NCBI GenBank assembly: GCA_029448655.1
Contig: JACCLO010000001.1
Coordinates: 4,278,001 to 4,342,000 of the forward strand
DNA length: 64,000 nucleotides
DNA from: Wolfiporia cocos
Taxonomy: Eukaryota > Basidiomycota > Agaricomycetes > Polyporales > Phaeolaceae
Reading direction: 5' to 3'
Shown here: positions 1-9,705 of the stretch, piece after piece
How the letters are laid out: every line of letters begins with the position of its first letter
Position numbering within the stretch: position 1 is the first letter of the stretch
Notes under the pieces: generated by a model
Database searches by the model: none
Seen by the model: the letters and a program-made list of their open reading frames with translations, nothing else
Told to the model about the DNA's origin: nothing
Program-made: the position numbers and the translations under genes

Positions 1-624
1 GGACCGGCTATACCTCTTCGGCGATGGGAAGACTGGGAGCGCTCGCGGTTGCGCAAGCTTCGTCGGGAAGAACGGCGCCAGCGAGACCTCACCCGAATGT
101 ATGGTCATTACATGACTGCCAATGGCGAGCTTGGAATCCCAAGCGAGCTAAGTAGCCAATATGAAGGCTCAGAAACCGGCTCCGTTATCTCTTCAGAAGA
201 CGACAGTTGGGGCACGCAAATTGGCGGCTACAACGAGAACATCATGGCATATCCTCCGCCACCGGTCGGTCTGCAACAACACTCATTCCAGAGTGCAGAA
301 TCTGTCGCGGGAGCAGACCTAGAAGCGATGCTGGACGCGGGATTCGATGACGAGGCAACGCCTCCGCACTCACGCATAGTCACAACAGCACCGCCACCTC
401 ACAACCTTGGCAGTGCTTACGCACCTCTATCACGCTCAATATCTCCAGGAATTTCACCTCCGCGAGACCATCCGTCGCCTGTCTCTCCTGTACGGCCAAT
501 AGATGCCGTCAGCACGGCCGTTAGCGGTGAATGGAAGACACACGCGAAGAAGCGCAGCGTCGGAAGGTCCGACACACATCAATACGGCCCATTAGGCCCT
601 CTAGATCCCGGGAGAGTAATCTAA
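1..624 (+). CDS. C-terminal tail of a probable chitin synthase (5' end outside window)
   Basis: Frame 1 is open from the first base to the TAA at 622-624, giving about 207 residues of a protein that starts left of the window. The segment begins with a basic, Arg/Glu-rich stretch (RRWEDWERSRLRKLRREE) and continues as a Ser/Pro/Gly-rich tail with SSEDDSWGTQIGGYNE and a YPPPP run. No enzymatic domain is included. A charged WEEWERSRLRK-like stretch followed by such a disordered cytoplasmic tail is, to my recollection, what follows the last membrane segments of basidiomycete family-2 glycosyltransferases (chitin synthases). That family call is inference from tail resemblance only; the reading frame itself is clear. 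Confidence 0.5.
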   Translation, partial: GPAIPLRRWEDWERSRLRKLRREERRQRDLTRMYGHYMTANGELGIPSELSSQYEGSETGSVISSEDDSWGTQIGGYNENIMAYPPPPVGLQQHSFQSAESVAGADLEAMLDAGFDDEATPPHSRIVTTAPPPHNLGSAYAPLSRSISPGISPPRDHPSPVSPVRPIDAVSTAVSGEWKTHAKKRSVGRSDTHQYGPLGPLDPGRVI

Positions 625-1707
625 GCCCCGGAGCACTGCCTGTTTGACTTCATTGTATTCATAGCTATACCCCCCGTGTCATTCGTCTTCGACCTTCATA
701 CGGGACCAAATGGTCTGAACCCTTGCATGTCATACCCTATAATTCCAGCCATTTCTGGCTGTGCATATGTACTGTACACCTGTTACAACATCAGTAGCAT
801 CATACTTGCGCCCCTACGTTCTGTCTTGTGTCACCTCAGAATACGTCGCATCTCGCTTCCAGATCCTCTAGCCCTCTACGGAATCATTGGATAGTAGACT
901 GCGCGGAGATGCTCCCTGTTCCAGCATTGTACTTCATGTATAATATATACGTTACCGCGTATGCCTCAGGAGTATAAAAGTGGGTGTCGTCCAAATGGAC
1001 TTCATAACTAAGTTGTTCTGACCATGGTGATGCATGACGTGCAATCTCTACCTAGTAATTGCCACAAAGCATGCTCTTGTACTCTTAGTGCTTGCCAAAC
1101 TGCTCGTGTTGCAGAATGCAGACACACATAGTAACGTGAAAAACATTGAGTATTGAACATTGAACGATATGAGAATCATGCATGCATCTGAGACCTCAGA
1201 GTCTAGGACATATAGATGATTCTGACAGTGTGTCCATAATAGTGTTCAGATAGGAGACAGTTGACATGGTCCGGTACCAGAGCGACATGTTGCAAGTGAA
1301 TAAACATCTCGGAAATGGCATTCGGGTCTAAACCTGAATGCACGAATCACATGAGGATTGCTGATACCCACATATATCGCCCAAGCCACATAGCGAAGTG
1401 TGTGTGCATGTGTTTTGCACATCCAAACATGTACTCGGCCTGATGTACTCCGGAATCCGCACTTCGCCGAACTTCACTCCTTCAGCTAGAACCGCATATG
1501 GAAACTATCGCGCATTCTACGGCAACCGTGCATTGTTCTGAACCAGTGTCGCTCTCAAATTGACCGTAAATTTGAAAGTGGCGCGGATGTACCATCTGAT
1601 TATCCCATATTACAGCCGACAGCAAATGTGTCAGAATTTTAGGCATGACGGGATGAGGCAATTGTGCAAATATCTATCCTTGTCACCTAAATCATGATCA
1701 TCGATTA
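625..1707. other. Intergenic region, nothing assignable
   Basis: About 1.1 kb between the stop of the left-edge gene and the stop of the minus-strand F-box gene, so both genes end here (convergent). It contains only short open frames without coding character. I see no RNA gene, repeat or transposon end. Confidence 0.6.
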
Positions 1708-4223
1708 TCAGTCATCGCTGTCTGAGTCGGGCCAAAGCCTCCTGAAATCCTCTACAAGATCCGGTATATCCTCGTCAGCTGAATTGGAGCTGTCTTGGTC
1801 ACTGGATTTGGGAGGTGTAATCAGCTTGCTTCTGTCTGAACGCTTCTTTTGCAGGTTCACCGCTCGGAGTACGCTTTCGGATGCGACTCTGGGCTATCAG
1901 CTTGTCAGCAATCTCTACGATCATGGAGGGACTTCAGTCAATTATCTTAATCTGCCAACTGCCCTTCGCTTAAGAAATCGCAGTTGCGAGCTAGGTTTGC
2001 ACGCAGATTAATCTGCTAACTGCGGCAGATTAATCTACTGTGACAATAAAATGGCACATCCCGGATTCGAACCAAGGACCGTAGCGCAGATGAAAATAAC
2101 AGCATCACAGCATAATTAGCCAACTGAGCCATTGTGGCAACAGTTACCATTGACCAATTAAAATATATATAACGCAAATTTACACACAATTTTCGCAAAT
2201 CATCAAGGCAACTAACTGCTCCAACAAGCATACAGAAATCAATGATAGTGGTAGCTTGATTTACCATGCTTGACCTGGAGCAACTCACCATGGGAAAGCT
2301 GAATACACTGGAATCACAGGTCTTGAGAGGCAGATTCATTTGTATTTGTGTTATGGAAGATGTTAAACTGCGAAAATGAAGTTTACAAAATACTCTATAT
2401 ATTGCTTAAAATGAGGGTGACAACAATTGCACTGTGGCTCAGTTGGCTAATTATGCTGCGATGCTGTTATTCTCATCTGTGCTAAGGTCCTTGGTTTGAA
2501 TCCGGGATGTGCCATTTTATTGTCACAGTAGATTAATCTGCCGCAGTTAGCAGATTAATCTGTGTGCAAACCTAGCTCGCAACTGCGATTTCTTAAGCGA
2601 AGGGCAGTTGGCAGACTAAGATAATATAATTGACTGAAACTCTACGATCATGGGAATTGCTGCGCGTGCACCTGCTCATGAATCTCATTTTCAATGATTC
2701 GATCATTTACCTTCACTTTCAGTATACCACGCTGTGTCCAAATCAAAAAGATTTGTTGGATATTGAAAGCGACCGAATCGTACAGGTCCGCTATATTTGA
2801 CCTGGCGCTCTCTGGAACAGAGCACCAATCTACACCGAACTCAAAACGCTCCAGTCTCCGAAGCGTCTGGCTTGACATTTTGTCACTGATGAATTCTTGC
2901 ATAGCTGCGTTTTGTGGGGACTTCATATGAGCAAGGTTGGCATTAGTGGTATCAAGCGATCCATGCAAGAGGAGGATGGTAATGTGCTTGATATTTGAAA
3001 TACATTGTCCAAGCAAATGTTTTATATTTTCCCAAAGGTCGGGCCATGGGACATTGTTTTGTGAGTCACGATAGCAGATACTGCACAAACTAGAGGTAGC
3101 TTCGGAATCCCACCCTTTGACTAAATACGAGCATCATAAGCCGCATATCGCACCACGGGAGTATGTGCAACGTACTGAAAGCAGAGGGTCACGTTTGCCA
3201 GACCTCCAGTTTGTTCCCAAGTGCCTGAAGCAGTTCCGAGTGAAGTGACAAAGTTGCTGCGTCTGGTTCCGACTCCGTCTCAATCTTCAGCTCGCGTAAA
3301 TCAGGTGGATACTTGGTAAGCCAACGAAGGATCATCTTCATCCATACGAGATCACGGGCAAAACCATTGCCCTCGATGTGCAGTACGCGCAATTGGCGAT
3401 ACTTCGCAGTCTGACGTTGGGATGTAGGATCAAACGAATCTTTGATTAAGCCGGGAAAATTGTGACTCAACTGGAGTTCTTCGAGACGAGGAAAGGAATT
3501 AATGAATCGGCGGAAGTCGCCGAAGTTATTCCATTGCAGTCCGTGTAATTTCAGATTGGTGACCCTCGCTCCAACTACTGGAAGAAGGATGAAGAAATCA
3601 TGGCCAAGCTTCAGCTCGGGGTGATCTGGTGCACAGTATATGTTGAGTCGGGTGAGATTCGGAGCGTGTCTCGACAAGCTGTACGGGAGAGCGTGTAGAT
3701 ATGGCTTGGCGGCAGACGCATGGATGTGTAGCTCCCTGGTGCGCAGCAGCTGTTCCTTCATGGAAGCGTCTCCTGACTTCAGAGCTTTGACCAGCCGATC
3801 AAAGGCCTCACCATTGAGAGCCATAGAGTGATAAAGATGTGCGCAGCTATGGCTGTACCAGGCCCTGCAGACCTGCGAACAAGCTCCCAGTGTCGCTCTA
3901 GCATCTTGCCTATCGTGGATCCACTCGACACAAGCCACCTGGTTAATAATATGATCAATGATCTCCATAGGGATACGATCTGTGAGGTGTGATGGCAGAG
4001 GCCGAAGAATCCTCCTTTCTTGCCATTCCTGCAGCGTGCCTGTGATCTTCCGCTGTGCCTCCCTCTCGTGCTCTTCGCTGCCCTCGTAGTACAAGCCGTC
4101 ATACATGAAGACACGCCACCCATTCCGTATTCCGCGGACAGACAGCGTGACCCACTGGGGGATTATCCCCAAGAATTGTGTCGCGGGAACAGCTGAGAAT
4201 ATGGATGAATCGACCACAGACAT
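1708..4223 (-). CDS. F-box-like protein, last intron carries a foldback transposon
   Basis: Probable substrate adaptor of an SCF ubiquitin ligase. Exons on the minus strand are 4223-3193, 3089-2672 and 1893-1708 (544 residues). An F-box-like segment (LPSHLTDRIPMEIIDHI followed by SQVCRAWY) lies near residues 80-140; a leucine-rich C-terminal half follows, and the acidic tail ends in PDSDSDD. The start at 4223 (MSVVDSS) is chosen by alignment with the paralogue at 22252; an upstream in-frame ATG at 4280 is possible. Intron 1 (3090-3192) is 103 bases and its acceptor is the least certain junction. Intron 2 (1894-2671) is 778 bases because it contains a 713-bp element plus a 14-bp duplication; without them it would be 51 bases, the normal size here, and the frame then continues without a break into the last exon. 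The gene may still be functional if the intron is removed. Confidence 0.75.
2052..2139 (-). promoter_or_regulatory. tRNA-like Pol III promoter, left arm of foldback copy 1
   Basis: Mirror image of the right-arm sequence at 2429-2514. On the minus strand it has an A-box match (TGGCTCAGTTGG) and a B-box-like GGTTCGAATCC, and is followed by a short T-run. It would direct transcription toward the left end of the element. Confidence 0.6.
2429..2514 (+). promoter_or_regulatory. tRNA-like Pol III promoter, right arm of foldback copy 1
   Basis: An 86-base tRNA-like segment. The A box TGGCTCAGTTGG (2435-2446) fits the consensus and the B box GGTTTGAATCC (2493-2503) differs at one position. The outer ends (GCAC at the start, GTGC before CCA) can pair as the top of an acceptor stem, and TTTT, a minimal Pol III terminator, follows directly at 2516-2519. 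The anticodon arm does not fold convincingly, so this is a degenerate tRNA relative and not a working tRNA gene. Transcription would run outward, toward the right end of the element. Confidence 0.65.
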
Positions 4224-4643
4224 TGGCTGAAGTCCGACACTCTGCTTGGACTGAACATTGAGCAGTATAGCAGTATACAAGCCACACCATAAGGTGAGGT
4301 GACCGTATGCATGATCAGCCCAAGACTCTCAGAAGCCGAAAATGTCGCTCACGTTGACTATGTACCACTCTCACCGATAGCAATTGTGAGAGGTGGCAGG
4401 CGCGATAGCTGTCCGCAGAGTAAATATGGAGACTGCACCGACCTGCACTGCCGCTTGCGTCATACTTGCGCTTATATGCTCAGCCACCTTACAGTACAGC
4501 CGCCGCGATTTGTGTAGAGTTTAAGTCAACTATATATCTTAATCTGCCAACTGCCCTTCGCTTAAGAAATCGCAATTGCGAGCTAGGTTTGCACGCAGAT
4601 TAATCTGCTAGCTGTGGCAGATTAATCTACTGTGACAATAAAA

Positions 4644-4728
4644 TGGTACATTCAGGATTCGAACCAAGGACCTTAGCACAGATGAGAATAACAGCATCGC
4701 AGCATAATTAGCCCACTGAGCCATAGTG
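4644..4728 (-). promoter_or_regulatory. tRNA-like Pol III promoter, left arm of foldback copy 2
   Basis: Minus-strand tRNA-like segment matching the right arm at 5022-5108. The B-box-like GGTTCGAATCC is intact; the A-box region reads TGGCTCAGTGGG. It points outward to the left, toward the F-box-like gene. Confidence 0.55.
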
Positions 4729-5021
4729 ACAACAGTTTCATCTGACCAATCAAAATATATATAACGCGAATTTTACACACAATTTCCGCAAATCATCAAG
4801 GCAGCTAACTGCTACAACAAGCATAAAGAAATCAATGATAGCGGTAGCTTGTTTTACCATGCCTGACCTGGAGCAACTCACAATGGGAAAGTTGAATACA
4901 CTGAAATCACAGGTCTTTAGAGGCAGATTCATTTGTATTTGTGTTATGGAAGATGTTAAACTGTGAAAATGAAGTTTACAAAATACTCTATATATTTCCT
5001 AAAAGTGTGTAGACACCAGTT

Positions 5022-5108
5022 GCACCGTAGCTCAGTTGGCTAATGTATGCTGCGATGCTCTTATTCTCATCTGTGCTAAGGTCCTTGGTTTGAATCCTGG
5101 ATGTACCA
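5022..5108 (+). promoter_or_regulatory. tRNA-like Pol III promoter, right arm of foldback copy 2
   Basis: A box TAGCTCAGTTGG (5028-5039), B box GGTTTGAATCC (5087-5097), a CCA-like end and TTTT just after it. Same layout as copy 1. Confidence 0.6.
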
Positions 5109-5425
5109 TTTTATTGTCACAGTAGATTAATCTGCCACAGCTAGCAGATTAATCTGCGTGGAAACCTAGCTTGCAACTGCAATTTCTTAAGTGAAGGGCA
5201 GTTGGCAGATTAAGATAATTGACTGAAGTCCCTCGATTTGTTGAGTTTATGTATTCACGAGTCAAAGCTCGTAGTGGTTGAAATGCAGGTAGTCTCTATT
5301 GCACAGCAGTGTAGGTGGTTCGTGGTCACAACATATGGCCCGGGTCTATTCAAGTATGTGAACAGATCCGGATCATCTGGTTGCATCCGCAATCAAAGAC
5401 CACTCCAAACCTTTACATGATACTA

Positions 5426-6003
5426 GGGTGGGCAAAGCGGACATAAAATGCATTTTGCGTCAGTATAGACTACAAGACAACTTACCAGAATAATCTTGGA
5501 TATACTGGGGATTTAGAAAATTATTTCTATGTGATCAGGACGAGAGTATTCACAGGGGAGGCATTGTAGACTGATCACATCTGCAAGTAGACATCTCACA
5601 CCTTTGGCATTCAAACCTTGACGCCATTTAATCATAATGATACTCGGAGGAGGGAAGGCATAAACAAGAAGCAAATGTTGCCTGAATGCAATCGATGGCG
5701 GCTACTTTCACTTGGAAAGGAAGTCACGCTTGAGATCTTGGGCGGGAACGGCTGAGATGAGATGGCTGTGCCTACAATGCGAGGAACGAGGATAAGGTGT
5801 GACAACTTGTGACAAGATTTTGCAACCTGTGTCCATTTTCACTCCTCTGCTCAGTATCTCAAGGAGCCTGCATTGCAGCTGTTGCACTAAATGATGCATG
5901 GTGTGATGTCCGGCCACGCACTCGTGAAGCTCCGGAGCTGATTGGTGCATGTATGGGTTTTGTGTTGAGTGTCTTCGAAACGTTTGCTGTCTTTGTCCAT
6001 CCA
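5426..6003. mobile_element. Tc1/mariner-like MITE, copy 1
   Basis: A 578-bp non-coding element flanked by TA on both sides (5424-5425 and 6004-6005). The terminal inverted repeats are imperfect: the left end reads GGGTGGGCAAAGCGGACA, the right end in reverse complement TGGATGGACAAAGACAGC. Internally it shares blocks with the copy at 31784-32492, including AAAGGAAGTCACGC and, further on, TTTTGCAACCTGTGTCC. The TA target and TIR style fit the Tc1/mariner superfamily; no transposase is present. Confidence 0.65.
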
Positions 6004-7885
6004 TAGGCTCGGCTAATACGCTGTGGGACTCACGATGGCCATAAGCTGCTGATTTATCCTATCTCCATTTGTGATTATCTCCATCTATCCTCCCATATCA
6101 GAAGCTTGAACATCTCATGTCGGTTGTTCAAAATGTGTGCCCCTTGAGTTTTTGATATATATTTACAAGTGCATATGCCACTTGCTGAGGTTGGTTCTCA
6201 CGAGCAATTGTTTTGCACAACTCGCACTTGTGACATTCATCATATTCAAGTATATTGAGCCCTATGGAGTTGGTGTGATGAAAACCAGAGCAAATTTATG
6301 ATGTTTGGCTGCTGTGCCACTAGACATTGATCTCGAGGCTGGTCCCCATTCATTTCCACTACAAGCCAGTAGATTCTGGTCGTCCTAGCCCCAGCACCAG
6401 GCCAACGTGCATTAAAAGGCGGACATATGCATTTCCAGTAGGGAATCCTGGTTGTACAGTGAAATGACTAGTGGACTGATAGCGCTTCCAGGGCCCGAGC
6501 CGCAGGCAATAAAGAGCAGTGAAGTAGATATGCCCGAGATATTCTTTTTTACAGAACGAGACCAAGCACCACATGTAGCCGTGGCAGAAAGGAGAATTGC
6601 TGTAGCAGTTGCAGGCAGGCAAGGACAGCAGTGGTTTGTGATATCAGGTGCAAAGCGCCCCACTGTGAATAGGAGACCACAGTAATAGATACTAGGCCAC
6701 TATATGTGTATTGAGAGATGGTCCTTAGCAAGTGATGCTAAAAGAGCAGCAGGGGTGACGTAGGGCAAAGTTGTACCTACATACAGAACAAGTGGCAGTA
6801 TGGGATTATTGCAAGCATCGTGGTTATGTCAAGCCCGAATATGTAACAACTCTGAGTACTATATCCACAATGAGCTTAGCAGGTTATTGTCGGAGCGTGT
6901 GTCAACGTTTCGGTTGCTGAAGCCCCAAAGGTGAAGACCCGTTGCAAGCAAGCCATGGGATACGAGCAATATTTCAAGTTTCTGAGTAAGAGACATGATA
7001 CTAGCAAGGAACAACTGTAGGTTTAGACGATAAAGTCAGGCCAGGGTCCATGTGAAATGCCGGTCTTAGTCGAACCTAGATGCATACATTGTAGATGCAA
7101 GAAATAATCCAGGAGCCCTGGCACACAGCTAGTTACCAAAAAGCAGTGATACAGATGAGCAGACAGTATGAAATAGATCAGAGAAGGTGTGTGTGTGTAA
7201 CTTACAGAGAACAGAGACGTATGCCGCCGTAGTGTGCACAGGCAAATCTATACCATCGTGTAGCATGAGCATAATATGACAGACTCCAGACTCGCGAAGA
7301 CCCTCTTATGAGTATTTATATATGCATGTATGTCAGACAGCATTGATAAAACTGCACCCTCTGGTGGAGTCGTGCAAAGACCATAGAATGGCTGTTTTCG
7401 ACTGAGGATCAAGCGCCCTTCTCGTTGGGCACCTATGGACCCATAGGTGCCTACGAGAAGTCAGCCTACGCAATTTCACCCGCTTCCTAAGTGCAAGTGG
7501 AAACCTACGAGGATAGTGTACAGTGATGAGTATATATCAGTTTAATGAGTGATGTTTGAACTAGGAAGGATGGGTTGGGGTGAGAGAGTTCCGTCGGAAT
7601 TGGGCAAAATTCCGAAGGTGCTAAGGCTACGAAAACTCGGAATTTTGAAGGTGTGCGAAGGCCGAAAATCCGTGTTTGGAAGCGCTGGGGATGTGATGAT
7701 GTGACGGATTTTCGAGCGCTTCGTGTGCGAGGGAAACAACCGAGCTGAGCCACAAAGGACTGAACTTCTCGAGCGTTGGTTGGCGGTGTAGAGGCCGAAA
7801 CGAGGCGGTGGCACGACTACACCACCATCCAACACTGGGGAGTGGCTGGGTGGGTCAGAAAACTGGTTTTGCAGTGGGCTACGGG
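6004..7885. other. Intergenic region with decayed repeats, no gene recognised
   Basis: Mostly CpG-poor, A/T-leaning sequence with many short overlapping open frames and no splice-compatible coding chain. It holds a short GT run near 7185 and the inverted repeat at 7421-7457. The segment from about 7500 to 7885 is more CpG-rich and continues after the hAT insertion at 9062. Confidence 0.5.
7421..7457. repeat. Perfect-core inverted repeat (hairpin)
   Basis: Two arms of 17-18 bases separated by two bases: CACCTATGG at the inside of the left arm pairs with CCATAGGTG. The outer halves (CTCGT, ACGAG) also pair, with two mismatches in between. No T-run follows and no gene is adjacent, so a terminator role is not supported. 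It may be a MITE fragment. Confidence 0.7.
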
Positions 7886-9061
7886 TAGTGTTGCCGAAAT
7901 TCAGTTCAGAACCAAGGTTCAGAACCTGAACCACCTGAACCAAACCTAGGTTCAGGTTCAGTTCAGGTCCAGTTCAGGGTAGGATGTCAAGGTTCGGTTC
8001 TTGGTTCAGGGGTGCCATTGGTACCCTTGAACCAGGTTCGAACTGGACTAAACCTTGAACCACTTAGCATTGACATATTCTTGGTAGCTACTGGTGGATA
8101 AGTATCAATTACAATTATGGCCTTGCCATCCTTGCTATAGTATTGTTGTAGTAAGTCATGGATAACTGGCTTCACCACGGCAAGCATCAGCACTCATATA
8201 CTCCAGTCTCCCACTATGGCAAGAGCTCAACCCTGTGTTGGAATTACTGTGCTTTCTGTGGCACTGGGCTGCATTCACTGTTGCAAATCAGGTTCTGTGG
8301 CCGACATGAGGGCGTGTGGCCCTTGCATGCATAGTGACAAGGCAAGCTAGTGGGTAGTAGTTTCATCTGTAGCTGCATTAAGCTGGGTGTGAGCATTGTG
8401 GCTCCCCAGCAGTTTGTACCCTATGACACGGTTTGACTATCCTACGTTAGAGATTCACCCTCATGGCCAGCAAATTTCTACATTCACTGCTGTTAGATGA
8501 AGTAGAAAATGTAGATATAATGTTTCACTTTGTATCCATGATCCTACTGTAGGTTATATACAGAGCTGTCTAATAAGGTTTGTTATTGAGCTTTGCCTCA
8601 GGCTAATTCACACCCATTCTGCTCATGGAATCTGATTACTGAACTGCTCAAAATAGCTGCCTTGAGTGATTATTGTGCATCAACAAATTATGTTTTACCA
8701 CTCTGAAGAAGACTAAGAACCACTTCAGAATGCAGCAGCCCAATAGACACCAAATGGATAGTTGAGGCACTGCAAATCTTGAAGTGTAGTTATTCTAGTG
8801 GTTTCAATATTGCTGGAGATGAGGTATACGATTGGTATACATAGCCCAGAGTTGGTGTCCAAAATATTATTTTTGCACACTATAAAAGCAAGTGACTTAG
8901 CGGTCCGAACCTAGTTCGAACCTTGAACTGAACCTGCTGAACCGGTTCAGCAGGTTCAGTCCAGGTTCAGGTTCCGGTTCGGGCTCCCTGCAGTCGGTTC
9001 GGTTCTAGGTTCAGCCCCAGACCCCCCTGAACCTGAACCGAACTGAACTTCGGCAACACTA
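7886..9061. mobile_element. Non-autonomous hAT-like element with GGTTCAG subterminal arrays
   Basis: A 1176-bp element with ends TAGTGTTGCCGAA and, in inverse, TTCGGCAACACTA. It is flanked by an 8-bp duplication with one mismatch (GCTACGGG at 7878-7885, GCTACGAG at 9062-9069), as expected for the hAT superfamily. Both ends carry dense arrays of AGGTTCAG/CTGAACC in both orientations (about 7905-8065 and 8895-9050), like the subterminal transposase-binding repeats of hAT elements. The interior is CpG-poor and has no open frame above about 70 codons, so mobility would need a transposase from elsewhere. Confidence 0.8.
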
Positions 9062-9705
9062 GCTACGAGGGCCTTCGAAAGGGAGGTGCTGCGCGAATGC
9101 GCTTACGCGTCTCGTTCCTCCCTCCCCACTTGCTTAGTAAGCAAACGTTCGACCTAGCGCTCGTACCTCGTGCAAGGTCAATGATGCGTTACGACGCGTC
9201 GGCCGTTGCCTTGTTCTGAGCGCTTCCGAGGTCAATGGAAATAGGGTGATTGTCCGACCAATGCGGATGGAGCAATGCTAATCATGTGTGAGTATCGCTG
9301 GGTAGATTTTGTAGCTCTGAGACTGATCGCACTGCGCAATTGCAATGAGGTATTAAAAAAAAGAGTGCACAAGGCGACGTTGGTCGTTGTGCCTCTTGAT
9401 GCGATCACAGGGAAATCTGGTGTGGCGTTTCGCGCAAGCGTTGCTGTCCACGCGCCTACAGCGGTCGTCTTGATCGATAGATACAGCCTTCCTCGGATAA
9501 GAAGCAGGGCGTCGCCCTTCTCAGCCCGAGAACCTCCCATTACTCAGACTCGGTGAGAGAGAAGACATGGCCGGCCGACCCTGTACGCAGAACTCCTCCG
9601 ATGTTGCGTGCGTGCGAACATTCGACGACGCGAGCCGTCTTTCTGCATATTAGGACAAGCACCGCACTGGTCACAACTTGAACTTCTCACCGTAGGACGT
9701 GTGCT
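9062..9705. other. Intergenic, promoter side of the first alpha/beta-hydrolase gene
   Basis: CpG-rich sequence continuing the 7500-7885 segment across the hAT insertion. Overlapping short open frames occur on both strands at 9232-9800 without a recognisable product. No RNA gene seen. Confidence 0.5.

Larger units (their letters stand above)
1927..2639. mobile_element. Foldback element with inverted tRNA-like arms, copy 1
   Basis: A 713-bp insertion flanked by an exact 14-bp direct repeat (1913-1926 and 2640-2653, CTCTACGATCATGG). Its two ends are long inverted repeats of roughly 210 bp. They begin with a motif like AGGGACTTCAGTCAATTATC and continue through a CAGTTGGCAG stretch and several AGATTAATCT palindromes into a tRNA-like sequence. 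The central ~290 bp is single copy and CpG-poor. The left end keeps the outer AGGGACT; the right end has lost it. An open frame in the centre shows no known domain and I do not call it a gene. A variable-length duplication of 12-14 bp fits L1-type target-primed insertion better than a cut-and-paste transposase, but the inverted architecture is unusual for a SINE. It lies inside the last intron of the F-box-like gene. Confidence 0.85.
4520..5233. mobile_element. Foldback element with inverted tRNA-like arms, copy 2
   Basis: A 714-bp copy in the same orientation as copy 1, with the same arms and central segment and scattered substitutions. The right end keeps the full outer motif (GACTGAAGTCCCT at 5221-5233); the left outer end has diverged. 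It is flanked by an imperfect direct repeat (4506-4519 CGATTTGTGTAGAG, 5234-5245 CGATTTGTTGAG), which I read as a decayed target duplication. It sits about 300 bases upstream of the start of the F-box-like gene, so the gene has one copy in its promoter side and one in its last intron. Confidence 0.8.

Noticed and set aside
2016..2339. Open frame of 107 codons on the minus strand in the centre of foldback copy 1, partly kept in copy 2 (4750-4932)
   Set aside because: The similarity follows from the copies being the same DNA; the frame is cut short in copy 2, overlaps the arm, and has no recognisable domain.
5708..6004. 98-codon minus-strand frame
   Set aside because: It lies entirely within the MITE at 5426-6003 and spans its terminal repeat.
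7542..7943. 133-codon minus-strand frame
   Set aside because: It runs across the left end of the hAT-like element and its GGTTCAG array, so it cannot be an old gene.
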